64,000 nucleotides of DNA from Myxococcales bacterium (GCA_016191785.1 JACPVJ010000197.1:124001-188000); one strand, 5' to 3'; shown: positions 23,944 through 32,592, counted from the stretch's first letter. The notes: generated by a model from the letters alone, not told the origin. Program-made: numbers and translations.

Positions 23944-25408
23944 GGCCGCGCGCCAGCGGACGGAGGTGCTGGTCGTCGGCTCGGGCGCCGGCGGAGCCGT
24001 CACCGCGCTCGAGCTCGCCGCCGCGGGGCGTGACGTGGCCGTGCTGGAAGAAGGGGGCGAGCACTCGACGGACGACTACGGGAAGAGCTCGCCCGACGCG
24101 ATGCGCCTTCTGTACCGACGGCGAGGCATGACGCCCATCCTCGGACAGGTGCCGCTAGGCTACGTCGAAGGCGCGTGCGTCGGGGGCAGCACCGAGATCA
24201 ACAGCGGGTTCTGGCACCGCACGCCACGCGAGGTGCTGTTGCGATGGCACGCACAGTTCGGACTGGCCCACGCAGGCGTCGACGAGATGGCGCCGCACTT
24301 CGACTGGGCGGAAGCGCGGCTGGGGATCTCGAAGTACGACGGCGAGTGGCCCAAGAGCACCCGGATGTTCGCGCGCGGCATCGAGGCCATGGGCTGGGCG
24401 TACCAAGAGGTGCCCCGCGCCGCGCCGGGCTGCCGCAGCACCAACGCCTGCGCCTCGGGCTGCCCGATTGGCAAGAAGCGCGGCATGAGCCACGCCCTGT
24501 GGCCCACCGCCCGTGAGAAGGGCGCGCGCTTGGTCCCGCACTGTCGAGTGCACCAGCTGCTGTTCGAGCGCCATCGCTGCATCGGCGTGCTGGCCGAGGT
24601 CGAGGTCGAGCCCGGGCGCCGGGTGCTGGCGCGGATCGACGCCGATCACGTCTTCGTCTGTGCCGGCCCCACCGAGACGCCAGCGCTGCTCCGTCGCAGC
24701 GGCGTGAAGTTCCACGTGGGCGAGACACTGCGCGTTCACCCCATGCTGAAGGTCGCGGCGCGCTTCCCCGAGATCGTCGACGCCCACCAGAGCGTGCTGC
24801 CGCTCTTGCAGGTGAAAGAGTTCTGGCCCGACGTCTCGCTCGGCGGCGCGTTCTTCACCCCCGGGCACCTGGCGCTGGGGCTGAGCGACAACTGGCCCGA
24901 GACCGCCGACCGTATGCCCCGCTTCCGCAACATGGCTTCTTATTACGTGGCGGTGCGGGGCGAGGGGCGCGGCTGGGTGCGGCCTTCGAAGCTGGGCGAC
25001 GGGGCCACGTTGATCCACTACGACGTGGGCCCCGGCGATCTGAAGAACCTCTCGCAGGGGCTCGCGCGCCTGTGCACGCTGCTCTTGGCCGCCGGTGCGG
25101 AAGAGGTGCTGCCGGCGGTGCGGGGCATGCCCTCCATCACCAGCGAGGACGAGGCCATCCGGTGGCTGGACGAACCCCTGCCCAAGGCCAACCTGAGCCT
25201 GACCACGGTGCACGCCTTCTCGTCGTGCCCCATCGGCGAGCGCTCGGAGAAATGCGCGGCAGACTCGTTTGGCAAGCTGCGCCGCTACGAAAACCTGTAC
25301 GTGAACGACGCCAGTGTGTTGCCGGACTCACCTGGGGTAAACCCCCAGGGCAGCGTCATGGCCTTCGCCCGGCGCAACGCCCTTCACTTCATCGATCGAC
25401 TCTCATGA
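23936..25408 (+). CDS. GMC-family FAD-dependent oxidoreductase
   Basis: A 490-aa GMC oxidoreductase that begins directly with the FAD dinucleotide fold (VLVVGSGAGGAVTALELAAAG near residue 11), lacking the extra N-terminal domain of its long-chain alcohol oxidase relatives. Other motifs: GACVGGSTEINSGFWHRTP, GMSHALWP, VFVCAGPTETPALLRRSG, and the C-terminal active-site part SSCPIGERSEKCA ... LYVNDASVLPDSPGVNPQGSVMAFARRNA. A central SGCPIGKKRG with Cys residues suggests cholesterol- or alcohol-oxidase-type relatives. Translationally coupled to genes on both sides. Substrate is probably a lipid alcohol; this is inferred from relatives. Confidence 0.88.
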   Translation: MAEAARQRTEVLVVGSGAGGAVTALELAAAGRDVAVLEEGGEHSTDDYGKSSPDAMRLLYRRRGMTPILGQVPLGYVEGACVGGSTEINSGFWHRTPREVLLRWHAQFGLAHAGVDEMAPHFDWAEARLGISKYDGEWPKSTRMFARGIEAMGWAYQEVPRAAPGCRSTNACASGCPIGKKRGMSHALWPTAREKGARLVPHCRVHQLLFERHRCIGVLAEVEVEPGRRVLARIDADHVFVCAGPTETPALLRRSGVKFHVGETLRVHPMLKVAARFPEIVDAHQSVLPLLQVKEFWPDVSLGGAFFTPGHLALGLSDNWPETADRMPRFRNMASYYVAVRGEGRGWVRPSKLGDGATLIHYDVGPGDLKNLSQGLARLCTLLLAAGAEEVLPAVRGMPSITSEDEAIRWLDEPLPKANLSLTTVHAFSSCPIGERSEKCAADSFGKLRRYENLYVNDASVLPDSPGVNPQGSVMAFARRNALHFIDRLS

Positions 25409-26469
25409 CAGACTCTTCCCCCCTGGCCGTCGTCACCGGAGCCCCCGGTTGGCTCGGCACGCGCCTCGTCGAAACCCTGATCACCGGCATGGCCGAAGTG
25501 CCCGGCCTGGAGCGGCCCTTGGGCGAGCGGCGCGTGCGCTGCCTGTGCTTGCCCGGCAGCGACACGGCCAGCCTGAAGAAGCTGTCGCCGCGGGTCGAAA
25601 TCGTCGAAGGCGACCTGACCGACGACGCCTCGGTGAAGCGACTGCTGGAAGGGGCAGCGGGCGCCAGCGTGTTCCACGCAGCGGGCATCATTCACCCGAC
25701 GCGCGGTGTGCGGCAGTTCACCGAGGTGAACGTCGAAGGCACGCGCCGCGTGGTGGCAGAGGCCGAGGCCGCCGGGGCGCGGCGGCTGGTGCACGTCTCG
25801 TCGAACTCACCCATCGGCGTGAACCCACGGCCCGATCACCTGTTCGACGAACAGAGCCCGTACGCGCCCTACATGGGCTACGGCAAGAGCAAGATGCTGG
25901 CGGAAGAGCTGGTCAACGCCGCCAGCAAGCGGGGCAAGCTCGAGACGGTGATCATCCGGCCGCCGTGGTTCTACGGCCCGGGCCAGCCGCCGCGCCAGGG
26001 CCTGTTCTTCGAGATGATCCGCGACGGCAAGGGCCCGATCGTGGGCGGCGGCGAGAACCGCCGTTCGATGGCGTACATCGACAACATCTGTCAGGGCCTG
26101 CACCTGTGCGAGCGGGTCGACCGCGCCACCGGAGGCACGTATTGGATCGCCGACCGCCGCCCCTACACCATGAACGAGATCATGGACACGGTAGAGCGCG
26201 TGCTGGAGAAGGACTTCGGCGTGACGGTGGCCCACAAGCGCATGCGCCTGCCCGGGATCATGAGCCGGGTGGCGTGGCTGGTGGACAAGGTGCTCCAGGG
26301 CCTGGGCCTGTATCACCAGAAGATCCACGTCTTGTCCGAGATGAACAAGACCATCGCCTGCTCGGTGAAGAAGGCGGAAGCCGAGCTGGGCTACGACCCC
26401 AAGATCGATCTGGAAGAGGGCATGCGCCGCTCGATCCGCTGGATGGCCGAAAACGGCCAGAAGCTCTGA
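25405..26469 (+). CDS. NAD-dependent epimerase/dehydratase (3-beta-HSD-like extended SDR)
   Basis: A 354-aa extended short-chain dehydrogenase. TGAPGWLGTRLVE is the nucleotide-binding loop, VFHAAGIIHPT and VNVEGTRRVVAEAEAAGARRLVHVSSNSPIG follow, and the catalytic YxxxK is YMGYGKSKMLAEE. The C-terminal half has RPPWFYGPGQPPRQG, MAYIDNICQGLHL and YTMNEIMDTVER, as in 3-beta-hydroxysteroid dehydrogenase/sugar-nucleotide epimerase relatives. Start ATG 25405 overlaps the GMC stop (ATGA). Redox or epimerisation of an oxidised alcohol intermediate made by the GMC enzyme is plausible. Confidence 0.87.
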   Translation: MTDSSPLAVVTGAPGWLGTRLVETLITGMAEVPGLERPLGERRVRCLCLPGSDTASLKKLSPRVEIVEGDLTDDASVKRLLEGAAGASVFHAAGIIHPTRGVRQFTEVNVEGTRRVVAEAEAAGARRLVHVSSNSPIGVNPRPDHLFDEQSPYAPYMGYGKSKMLAEELVNAASKRGKLETVIIRPPWFYGPGQPPRQGLFFEMIRDGKGPIVGGGENRRSMAYIDNICQGLHLCERVDRATGGTYWIADRRPYTMNEIMDTVERVLEKDFGVTVAHKRMRLPGIMSRVAWLVDKVLQGLGLYHQKIHVLSEMNKTIACSVKKAEAELGYDPKIDLEEGMRRSIRWMAENGQKL

Positions 26470-26476
26470 GGCAAAC

Positions 26477-27505
26477 GTGAAGACTCTGGTGACAGGTGGC
26501 TCCGGTTACTTTGGCGAGGTGGTCGCGCAGCGCTTGCTCGAGCGTGGGGACTCGGTCCGCGTGTTCGACCTGGTGGACAACGAAGACCGCCCGCGTGAGG
26601 TCGAGCTGACGCGGGGCGACGTGCGTGACCGGGACGCCGTGCGGCGCGCCATGCAGGGCGTCGAGGTGGTGCACCACAACGTGGCCCAGGTGCCCCTGGC
26701 CAAGAACCGGCACGAGTTCTGGTCGGTCAACGTCGACGGCACGCGGATCGTGCTCGACGAGGCGCTGAAGGCCGGCGTGCGCAAGGTGGTGCTGGTCTCG
26801 TCCAGCGCGATCTACGGCGTGCCGGACGCCAACCCGGTCACCTTGGCCACCCGTCCGAGCCCGCGCGAGGCCTACGGGCGCGCCAAGCTCGAGGGCGAAG
26901 AGTACGCCAAGACCGTCACCAGCCGCGGTCTCTCGGTCAGCGTGGTTCGCCCGCGCACCATTCTCGGCCACGGCCGCCTGGGCATCTTCCAGATCCTGTT
27001 CGAGTGGGTGCGGAGGAGCCGCCCGGTCTATCTCTTGGGTGACGGGCACAATCGCTACCAGTTCGTGCACGCCGACGATCTGGCGGCGGCCTGTCTCTTG
27101 GCCGACGGCCGGAAAGAGAACGACGTCCTGCTCTGCGGCACCGATCGCTTCGGCACCATGCGCGAGCTGCTCGAGGGCCTGGTGGCCCACGCCGGCAGCA
27201 GGAGCTCGGTGCGCTCGCTGCCCTTCAAGCCCACGGTGGTGGCGATGAAGGTCACCAGCAAGCTTGGGGTGTCGCCCCTGGGGGACTATCACTCGCTGAT
27301 GTACGGCCGCGAGATGTTCTTCGACATCACCAGTACCTCCGAGGCCATCGGCTGGAAGCCCAAGTACAGCAACGCCGAAATGATCGCCGACAGCTACGAC
27401 TGGTACGTGGCGCACCGCGAAGAGGTGCTGCGCCGCCACGGCGCCTCGCACCACCGCTCGCCGGTGAAGCTGGGGGTCTTGAAGCTGCTGGAACGGCTGC
27501 CGTGA
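26477..27505 (+). CDS. NAD-dependent epimerase/dehydratase (extended SDR)
   Basis: A 342-aa protein starting at GTG 26477, 7 nt after the previous stop. Dinucleotide loop VTGGSGYFGEVVAQR, then VHHNVAQVPLAKNRHEFW, a VNVDGTRIVLDEA helix, VVLVSSSAIYGVPD, and YGRAKLEGEEYAK holding the catalytic Tyr/Lys. RPRTILGHGRLGIFQILF and YQFVHADDLAAACLL fit sugar-nucleotide or steroid-type epimerases. It is a distant paralog of its neighbour. Last gene of the four-gene flippase/GMC/SDR operon. Confidence 0.87.
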   Translation: MKTLVTGGSGYFGEVVAQRLLERGDSVRVFDLVDNEDRPREVELTRGDVRDRDAVRRAMQGVEVVHHNVAQVPLAKNRHEFWSVNVDGTRIVLDEALKAGVRKVVLVSSSAIYGVPDANPVTLATRPSPREAYGRAKLEGEEYAKTVTSRGLSVSVVRPRTILGHGRLGIFQILFEWVRRSRPVYLLGDGHNRYQFVHADDLAAACLLADGRKENDVLLCGTDRFGTMRELLEGLVAHAGSRSSVRSLPFKPTVVAMKVTSKLGVSPLGDYHSLMYGREMFFDITSTSEAIGWKPKYSNAEMIADSYDWYVAHREEVLRRHGASHHRSPVKLGVLKLLERLP

Positions 27506-27514
27506 GCGCGACGA

Positions 27515-27865
27515 TCACGTGAGGGGGAGGAACTCGACGATTCCGTCCCAGTCGCGCTGATCGCTCGCGATGGAAACCAACTCGAGGTCCTCCACCGCCC
27601 TCCCAACCGGGAGCGACTGAGGAATCAGAAGGAGGCCCGGGACCGGATCTCCGCGGTCCAAGCGGGCCTTGTGGGCGGCGGTCATGGTTGCCACGTCGTG
27701 GGACACGAGGAGGCGCCCTTCCGCAGCGGCGGCGGCCAGCACGTGGTCGTCCGACTGACCCTCGAGGTCCCGATCGTGGGCGCTACGGTGGTCCAAGCTT
27801 GGAATCCTCCGCAAGAGACCGCGGACGATCCGCTGGTTCACGTCTTCGTCGAAGAGAAACCGCAT
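27515..27865 (-). CDS. DUF5615 PIN-like toxin
   Basis: A 116-aa PIN-like protein starting MRFLFDEDVNQRIVRGL, the DUF5615 signature; LDHRSAHDRDLEGQSDDHVLAAAAAEGRLLVSHDVATM follows with acidic residues at the positions expected for the nuclease centre. It ends 10 nt from the convergent SDR gene. It lies 5 nt downstream of a DUF433 gene, the usual partner, so together they form a fourth TA-type pair in this window. Confidence 0.87.
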   Translation of the reverse strand: MRFLFDEDVNQRIVRGLLRRIPSLDHRSAHDRDLEGQSDDHVLAAAAAEGRLLVSHDVATMTAAHKARLDRGDPVPGLLLIPQSLPVGRAVEDLELVSIASDQRDWDGIVEFLPLT

Positions 27866-27870
27866 TCGGC

Positions 27871-28182
27871 TCAGCTTGCGGCGCGCGTGTCCTTCGCTCG
27901 TGCGAGCTTGGCTCGCAAGTCGCGATTTCGGGCGTGCGCCGCGGTTCGCGATTCTGTCCAGAGCTGCTCCAGGGTCGTCAGCTCGGCGTCCACCGCCGCT
28001 CGGTGAGCCAGATAGTGTGCCAGCGCACCGTGCACCCTCTCGAGCGACAGGCTCGGGAACGACTGGACGATTTCCTCTGGCGAATCGCCATTCCAGTACG
28101 CTTGCACCACGGAAGCGAGCGACACTCGAGTCCCCGCGATACGCAGGGTGCCCTGCTCGTTTCTTTCCACGTACGGCGGCAC
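27871..28182 (-). CDS. DUF433 antitoxin
   Basis: A 103-aa DUF433 protein: LRIAGTRVSLASVVQAYWNGDSPEEIVQSFPSLSLERVHGALAHYL is the winged-helix-like core. The basic C-terminal tail probably contacts the toxin. Read from GTG 28182. TACGCT at 28190-28195 lies 7 nt before the start on the minus strand, the place of a -10 for a leaderless message; no ribosome site is visible. Confidence 0.87.
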   Translation of the reverse strand: MPPYVERNEQGTLRIAGTRVSLASVVQAYWNGDSPEEIVQSFPSLSLERVHGALAHYLAHRAAVDAELTTLEQLWTESRTAAHARNRDLRAKLARAKDTRAAS

Positions 28183-28292
28183 TGCTGGGAGCGTAGCGCG
28201 CCAGAGCGGTGCCTTCCAGCCGTGAGGAGCGGAGCTCGCGGTTCCTGCGCGGAGCCTCGCTTTCAGGGTCTTTTCCGTGATAGTAGCCCGCC

Positions 28293-28964
28293 ATGCGAGG
28301 CCTCTTCCTCCTCATCCCGGTCCTCTTCGTCCCGCTCTCGGCCTGCCACAAGAAGCCGGCCAAGAACCAGAGCAGCATCGACGACTTCGTCGCGCCGGCC
28401 CCACCCGGCAAAGAAGAGAAGTGGGTCGAGCCCGAGCCGGAAGACACCCCCAAGCCCGCGCCGCCGCCAGCGCCGCCCGAGCCGACCTCACCGCCGCCGA
28501 AAGAGGGACTGGGCTTCACCTTCGGTCAGCCCGCGAAGGACGCGAAGAAGCTCTGCAGCAAGAACGGCACCTGGACCAAGAAGGGCGATCGGTTCACCTG
28601 CAGCCGCGCGGTGGAAGGCGCGACCATTCCCGGCAAGCCGATGCTCTCGTTCTGCGGGGACGCTTTGTGCGCCGTGGGCGTGGCAGTCACGGTCGAGGGC
28701 AGCGAGCACGCCGCATGGAGCGCCCGCTACGACGAGCTGAAGAAGGCGCTCGTGGAGTTGCACGGCCCGCCCACCGTCGACACGCAGAAGGTCCCCGACG
28801 AGTGCAAGAACGAGACGTTTACGACCTGCCTGGACAGCTCGATGGCCGAGTTCGAGGCGACCTGGGTGTGGAAGCAGGGGCACAAGGTCTCGCTCACCAT
28901 GCGAAAGAAGAAGAGCGACGACGGCCCTTCGGCCATCCGGTTCGTGTCGATCTCGGGGGGCTGA
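28293..28964 (+). CDS. Hypothetical lipoprotein
   Basis: A 223-aa lipoprotein with signal ending in PLSAC, then a Pro/Glu/Ala-rich spacer (about residues 30-70) and a soluble domain of about 140 residues containing four Cys. The domain begins FTFGQPAKDAKKLCSKNGTW and holds CGDALCAVGVAVTVEG and CKNETFTTCLDSS, which look like two disulfide-bonded strands. I recognise no family. Divergent from the DUF433/DUF5615 pair. Confidence 0.75.
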   Translation: MRGLFLLIPVLFVPLSACHKKPAKNQSSIDDFVAPAPPGKEEKWVEPEPEDTPKPAPPPAPPEPTSPPPKEGLGFTFGQPAKDAKKLCSKNGTWTKKGDRFTCSRAVEGATIPGKPMLSFCGDALCAVGVAVTVEGSEHAAWSARYDELKKALVELHGPPTVDTQKVPDECKNETFTTCLDSSMAEFEATWVWKQGHKVSLTMRKKKSDDGPSAIRFVSISGG

Positions 28965-29017
28965 TCTCGGGCCCCGGCGCCGTAGACGGCCGGCGAGAGC
29001 GGCGTTAGAAGCCGGGC

Positions 29018-29593
29018 ATGCGGAAGTCGAGAGCAGATTGGGTGGTGGGGATCGGTCTCTTGCTGCTGGCGTGCGGCGCGCCGCCGCCACCCGAGGTGCC
29101 GAAGGCCGAAGAGCCGGCACCGGCGCCGCCGGCTCCGAAGGCTGAAGAACCGAAGCCCGAGCCCAAGGCCGACGAGCCAAAGAAAGAGCCGGCTCCCGAG
29201 GCGCCACCCGCCCCGGAGCTACCCAAGAGCGCCGCGACCATCGGCGGCGTGAGCATCAGCGAGATCGACGCCAAGACCCTGGTGGCCGCGGTGCAGAAGG
29301 CCGGCTGGGCTCCCGAAGAGGTCGAGATCAACCAAGGCACGGTCGGGAAGTTCGAGAACATCGAGTTCGGGCTCATGAAGGGCGCGGACAAGGGCACCTT
29401 CGAGCTGGTGCGGCGCGCGCGAACCCCTTCCGGCGCTTCGGGAAGCATGATGTCTCCGAAGGATCAGGCGAAGATGCGTGAAGACAAGGGCGCGGTCTTC
29501 CTGGACGAGAAGGCCGAGGTCGCCATCATCTTGGTGATCGAGGGCAAGCCGGCCGTCGCCAAGAAGGCGCTGGATGCGATCTTGAAGAAATGA
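29018..29593 (+). CDS. Hypothetical lipoprotein with Pro/Glu/Lys-rich spacer
   Basis: A 191-aa protein: hydrophobic signal GIGLLLLACG with lipidated Cys, a spacer of about 45 residues rich in Pro, Glu, Lys and Ala, then a small domain of about 120 residues that starts near SAATIGGVSISEIDAKTLVAAVQKAGW. That region resembles the two-helix, beta-strand arrangement of BON-like or other small periplasmic domains, but no family is certain. It converges on the membrane protein downstream with only one base between the stops. Confidence 0.72.
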   Translation: MRKSRADWVVGIGLLLLACGAPPPPEVPKAEEPAPAPPAPKAEEPKPEPKADEPKKEPAPEAPPAPELPKSAATIGGVSISEIDAKTLVAAVQKAGWAPEEVEINQGTVGKFENIEFGLMKGADKGTFELVRRARTPSGASGSMMSPKDQAKMREDKGAVFLDEKAEVAIILVIEGKPAVAKKALDAILKK

Positions 29594-29594
29594 C

Positions 29595-31475
29595 TCAGTA
29601 CTTCACGTAGAGCTCGAAGCTCGGCGGTGGGTTCGGCACCCGGACGAACCCGACACGATCCCCCGGCACCTCGAAGCGCTCCACCGTGCAACCCGGGCGA
29701 CAGGCCAGCGGCTCGAACCAGTGGAAACGAAGCACCGCCTCGTCACCGCTGGCGCCCTCGACCTTGACCCGATTCATCGCCTGTGCGGTGACGCGGCCGC
29801 CGCCCCGGGCGAAGTAGCTCGGCGGCTTGCGCACCTTGTAGATGCGATGCTCGGCGACGGTGGCCACGAGCTCCATGTAGTCCTGGCGATAGTCGAGGGC
29901 CCCGTACTCGCCGCCGAGCACGACCCAGCCCACCGCATAGGTGTCGAAGAACTGCTGCAGCTCTTCGCCCGGCGGGTTGCCCGCCCGGTAGCGCCGGAAC
30001 AGGTGGGCGTCGGCGTGGTGCACGTTCCTGTGCTCGAGGCCGCCCAAGATGGGCAGACGGGTGGTGGCGGCCAGGTACTCGGCCAAGACCCACTGGGTCG
30101 GCCGCGCCCCGCGCACGGCGATGCGCCCTTGACCGTCGGCGTGGTCGAGCAACCACGCGCGCAGCTCGCGAGCCTCGGCGTTGGCGTTGAAGAGCCGCGC
30201 CGAGAACGGCTTCGGCTCGTTCACGGCGACCACCGAGTTGTGATGGGTCGGCAAGAGATCGGGCAGAAAGTAGATCACCGTACGCCCGACGCGCGGCACG
30301 ATCGCGACGGCGGCCAGCGCGAGCAGCAGCCGCGCCTGGGTGCTCAGGCGCCGTAGCCCTTCGAGGGTGAAGAGCTCACTCGCGAGCGCCGCAGCGGGGA
30401 TCGCCGCGGCCAGCATCGCCGGCGCGATCTGCCGGTAGGGCTGGGTCTGCCGGCCCGCGTTGGTGTAGGCGGCCAGGTACGCCCAGGCGGCGCCCCAGAG
30501 CACCAGCGAAGCCAGCGGCAGCGCGCGGCGGTCGCCGGCCTTCCGCCAGCGCCAGAGCACGACCCCGCCCGCGGCGAAGCACAGGGTTCGGAACAGCGTG
30601 CGCACCGGGAGGCCGGTGTTGTCGGAGTTCTTGAGGATGTCGAACAGGTCGTAGAAGACGTACTCGAGGCGGGCGTTGAGGTACGAGTCCGCGGTCGTGA
30701 CGTAGTGCCTGAAGCGATACGCGGGGAACACCCAGACCAGCGCTGTGGCGATGCCCGCGATCGCCGTGAGCCAGACCAGGGCATGCTCCCGCGCGCCCAG
30801 CTGCTTTCTGGCCCGGACGTAGAGCAACGCACCGGGAACCGCGAGCGCGATGCCGGAGAACGGGTGAACGATGGCCAGCGCCGGCGTCAGCACCAAGAGC
30901 GCGGCGAACCAGCGGAGCTCTCGGGACTCGAGGGCGCGGTGAAGCAGCGCGACGAACAGCACGCTGCCGTAGGCGGCGAACGACCACGAGATCATCCCGA
31001 TCCACCACGTCCAGTGCATGAACGAGTCGAAGAACCAGAGCAGCGTCCAGAGCAGCACCGTGACGACCGACGCGCGCCGCCCGAGGCCGAACAGACGGGC
31101 CGAGGCGTAGCCGACGAACGGCACCAGCGCCATGACCAGCGCGATGAACAGGTTGAACGCGAACGCGGGATGGACGCCCAGCGAGCGCAGGCCGATCACG
31201 AAGAGCTCGGTGCCCTTGCTGGTCAGGTCTTCCAGCGCGCCGGCGGGGTGGCCAGCGAGCATCAGCGGGTCCCAGCCCCACAGCTGTCGGTCGCCACGGA
31301 ACGCAGCGAGCGCGCGGTCGACCTGATAGGCGTGCAGCGCGTAGTCGATGACGATGACCGGATCTTTCGAGAAGAGGACGCGTGGCGGCGCGAACCAGGC
31401 GAACAGCGCGAAATAGAGCGCGAACGCCGCAAGGAGCCCTGCCACCCCGCGGCGGCTCGTCGACCGGTCGTTCAC
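29595..31475 (-). CDS. Polytopic membrane protein, GT-C-like
   Basis: A 626-aa protein read from GTG 31475; upstream in-frame codons overlap the preceding gene. About 12 membrane helices, beginning GLLAAFALYFALFAWFAPP. The first loop, DYALHAYQVDRALAAFRG followed by LWGWDPLMLAGHPAG, contains the acidic and Trp residues expected of a GT-C active site. A C-terminal ectodomain holds a PILGGLEHRNVHHADAHLF segment. It lies 4 nt after a radical SAM gene, so the pair is translationally coupled. Sugar donor and acceptor are unknown. Confidence 0.72.
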   Translation of the reverse strand: MNDRSTSRRGVAGLLAAFALYFALFAWFAPPRVLFSKDPVIVIDYALHAYQVDRALAAFRGDRQLWGWDPLMLAGHPAGALEDLTSKGTELFVIGLRSLGVHPAFAFNLFIALVMALVPFVGYASARLFGLGRRASVVTVLLWTLLWFFDSFMHWTWWIGMISWSFAAYGSVLFVALLHRALESRELRWFAALLVLTPALAIVHPFSGIALAVPGALLYVRARKQLGAREHALVWLTAIAGIATALVWVFPAYRFRHYVTTADSYLNARLEYVFYDLFDILKNSDNTGLPVRTLFRTLCFAAGGVVLWRWRKAGDRRALPLASLVLWGAAWAYLAAYTNAGRQTQPYRQIAPAMLAAAIPAAALASELFTLEGLRRLSTQARLLLALAAVAIVPRVGRTVIYFLPDLLPTHHNSVVAVNEPKPFSARLFNANAEARELRAWLLDHADGQGRIAVRGARPTQWVLAEYLAATTRLPILGGLEHRNVHHADAHLFRRYRAGNPPGEELQQFFDTYAVGWVVLGGEYGALDYRQDYMELVATVAEHRIYKVRKPPSYFARGGGRVTAQAMNRVKVEGASGDEAVLRFHWFEPLACRPGCTVERFEVPGDRVGFVRVPNPPPSFELYVKY

Positions 31476-31479
31476 GGGA

Positions 31480-32592
31480 TCATTCCGGCGAGAGCGAAGC
31501 CGCGACGCGGGGCTGGTAGGCGCAGAGGGGATCTTCCGCCAGCATGTTGCCGGTGGCCGCGAGCGCCCGGGAGCGGGAACCCCCGCACGGGCCACGGAAC
31601 TCGCAGATGCCGCAGCGCCCCTCGAACGCCTCGGTCCGCCGAAGCGCGAGGAACATCTCCGAGCTCCGGTAGATCTCGACCGGGCTTTGCAGTTTCACGT
31701 TGCCGGCAACCAGCGGGAGAAACCCGGACGGCGAGACGTCGCCCGTGTTCGAGATGAACATGATCCCGTTGCCGTCGCGGATCCCCAGGCCCGGCACCGG
31801 CCCGCCCCCGGAGTGCGGGTGGCCGCCGTGCGGGTGTCCGCCGCCCGCGGCTGCGGGGCGTGCCTTGGCGCGCTCGAGCAAGATCCGGCGATAGTGCGGC
31901 GCCTCGGTGGTGGTCACGACGGGCAGGCCGCGGCCGCGGGGGAGATCGGCGAGCCAGGTGAAGAGCGTCTCGCATTCGTCCGCCGAGATCGGGCTGAGCA
32001 CCGTGCCGCGACCGACGGTGACCAGGAAGAACAAGCTCCAGCGCGCCGCCCCGATCTCTTTCACCAGCGGGTAGATGGCCGGAAGGTCCCCGAGGGTCTC
32101 TTTGGCCACCAGGGTGTTGACCTGGAACATCAGCTGCTCGCGCGTCGCCGCGCGCGCGGCCTCGAGCGTGCGCTCGAAACAACCCGGGACCTGGCGGATG
32201 TCGTCGTGGTGCTGCGCCGTCGCGCCGTCGATGCTGAGCGAGATGGCGTCGACCCCGGCGGCCTTCAGTCGAGCGATCGCGTCGGCGGTGAGCAACGGAG
32301 TGCCACTGGGAGACACCGAGACCGCGAGGCCGAGGGACTGTGCCGTGGCGATCAGCTCGAAGAGATCTTGACGCTTGAGCGGATCGCCGCCGGTGAGCAC
32401 CAGATGCGGCAAAGGGTCACCGAAGGTGGCGAGCGCTGCCAAGAGCTGCTTGCCCTGCTCGGTGGACAGCTCGCGCGGATCTGCCATGGGTGCCGCTTCG
32501 GCGCGGCAGTGCCGACAGGCCAGGTCGCACGCCCGGGTGGTTTCCCAGTAAATGCGCGCTGGGGCACGGTCGAAGACGTAGCGGCTCGGCAT
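31480..32592 (-). CDS. Radical SAM/SPASM protein with His-rich insertion
   Basis: A 370-aa radical SAM enzyme; the 4Fe-4S motif is C22-x3-C26-x2-C29 in TRACDLACRHCRAEA, followed by LTGGDPLKR and SLSIDGA. Near residues 275-290 is a His/Gly-rich run with GGHPHGGHPH, which could bind a metal. The C-terminal Cys cluster (CGICEFRGPCGGSRSRA ... CAYQ) is a SPASM/twitch-type auxiliary cluster. It resembles the TIGR04053-like group near heme d1/AhbD-type enzymes. ATG 32592 has TACGCT 6 nt upstream on the minus strand and no ribosome site. Substrate unknown. Confidence 0.85.
   Translation of the reverse strand: MPSRYVFDRAPARIYWETTRACDLACRHCRAEAAPMADPRELSTEQGKQLLAALATFGDPLPHLVLTGGDPLKRQDLFELIATAQSLGLAVSVSPSGTPLLTADAIARLKAAGVDAISLSIDGATAQHHDDIRQVPGCFERTLEAARAATREQLMFQVNTLVAKETLGDLPAIYPLVKEIGAARWSLFFLVTVGRGTVLSPISADECETLFTWLADLPRGRGLPVVTTTEAPHYRRILLERAKARPAAAGGGHPHGGHPHSGGGPVPGLGIRDGNGIMFISNTGDVSPSGFLPLVAGNVKLQSPVEIYRSSEMFLALRRTEAFEGRCGICEFRGPCGGSRSRALAATGNMLAEDPLCAYQPRVAASLSPE

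Noticed and set aside
31120..31760. Plus-strand frames opposite the radical SAM and membrane genes
   Set aside because: Low-complexity and with no motifs; the minus-strand genes have coupled starts and complete families.
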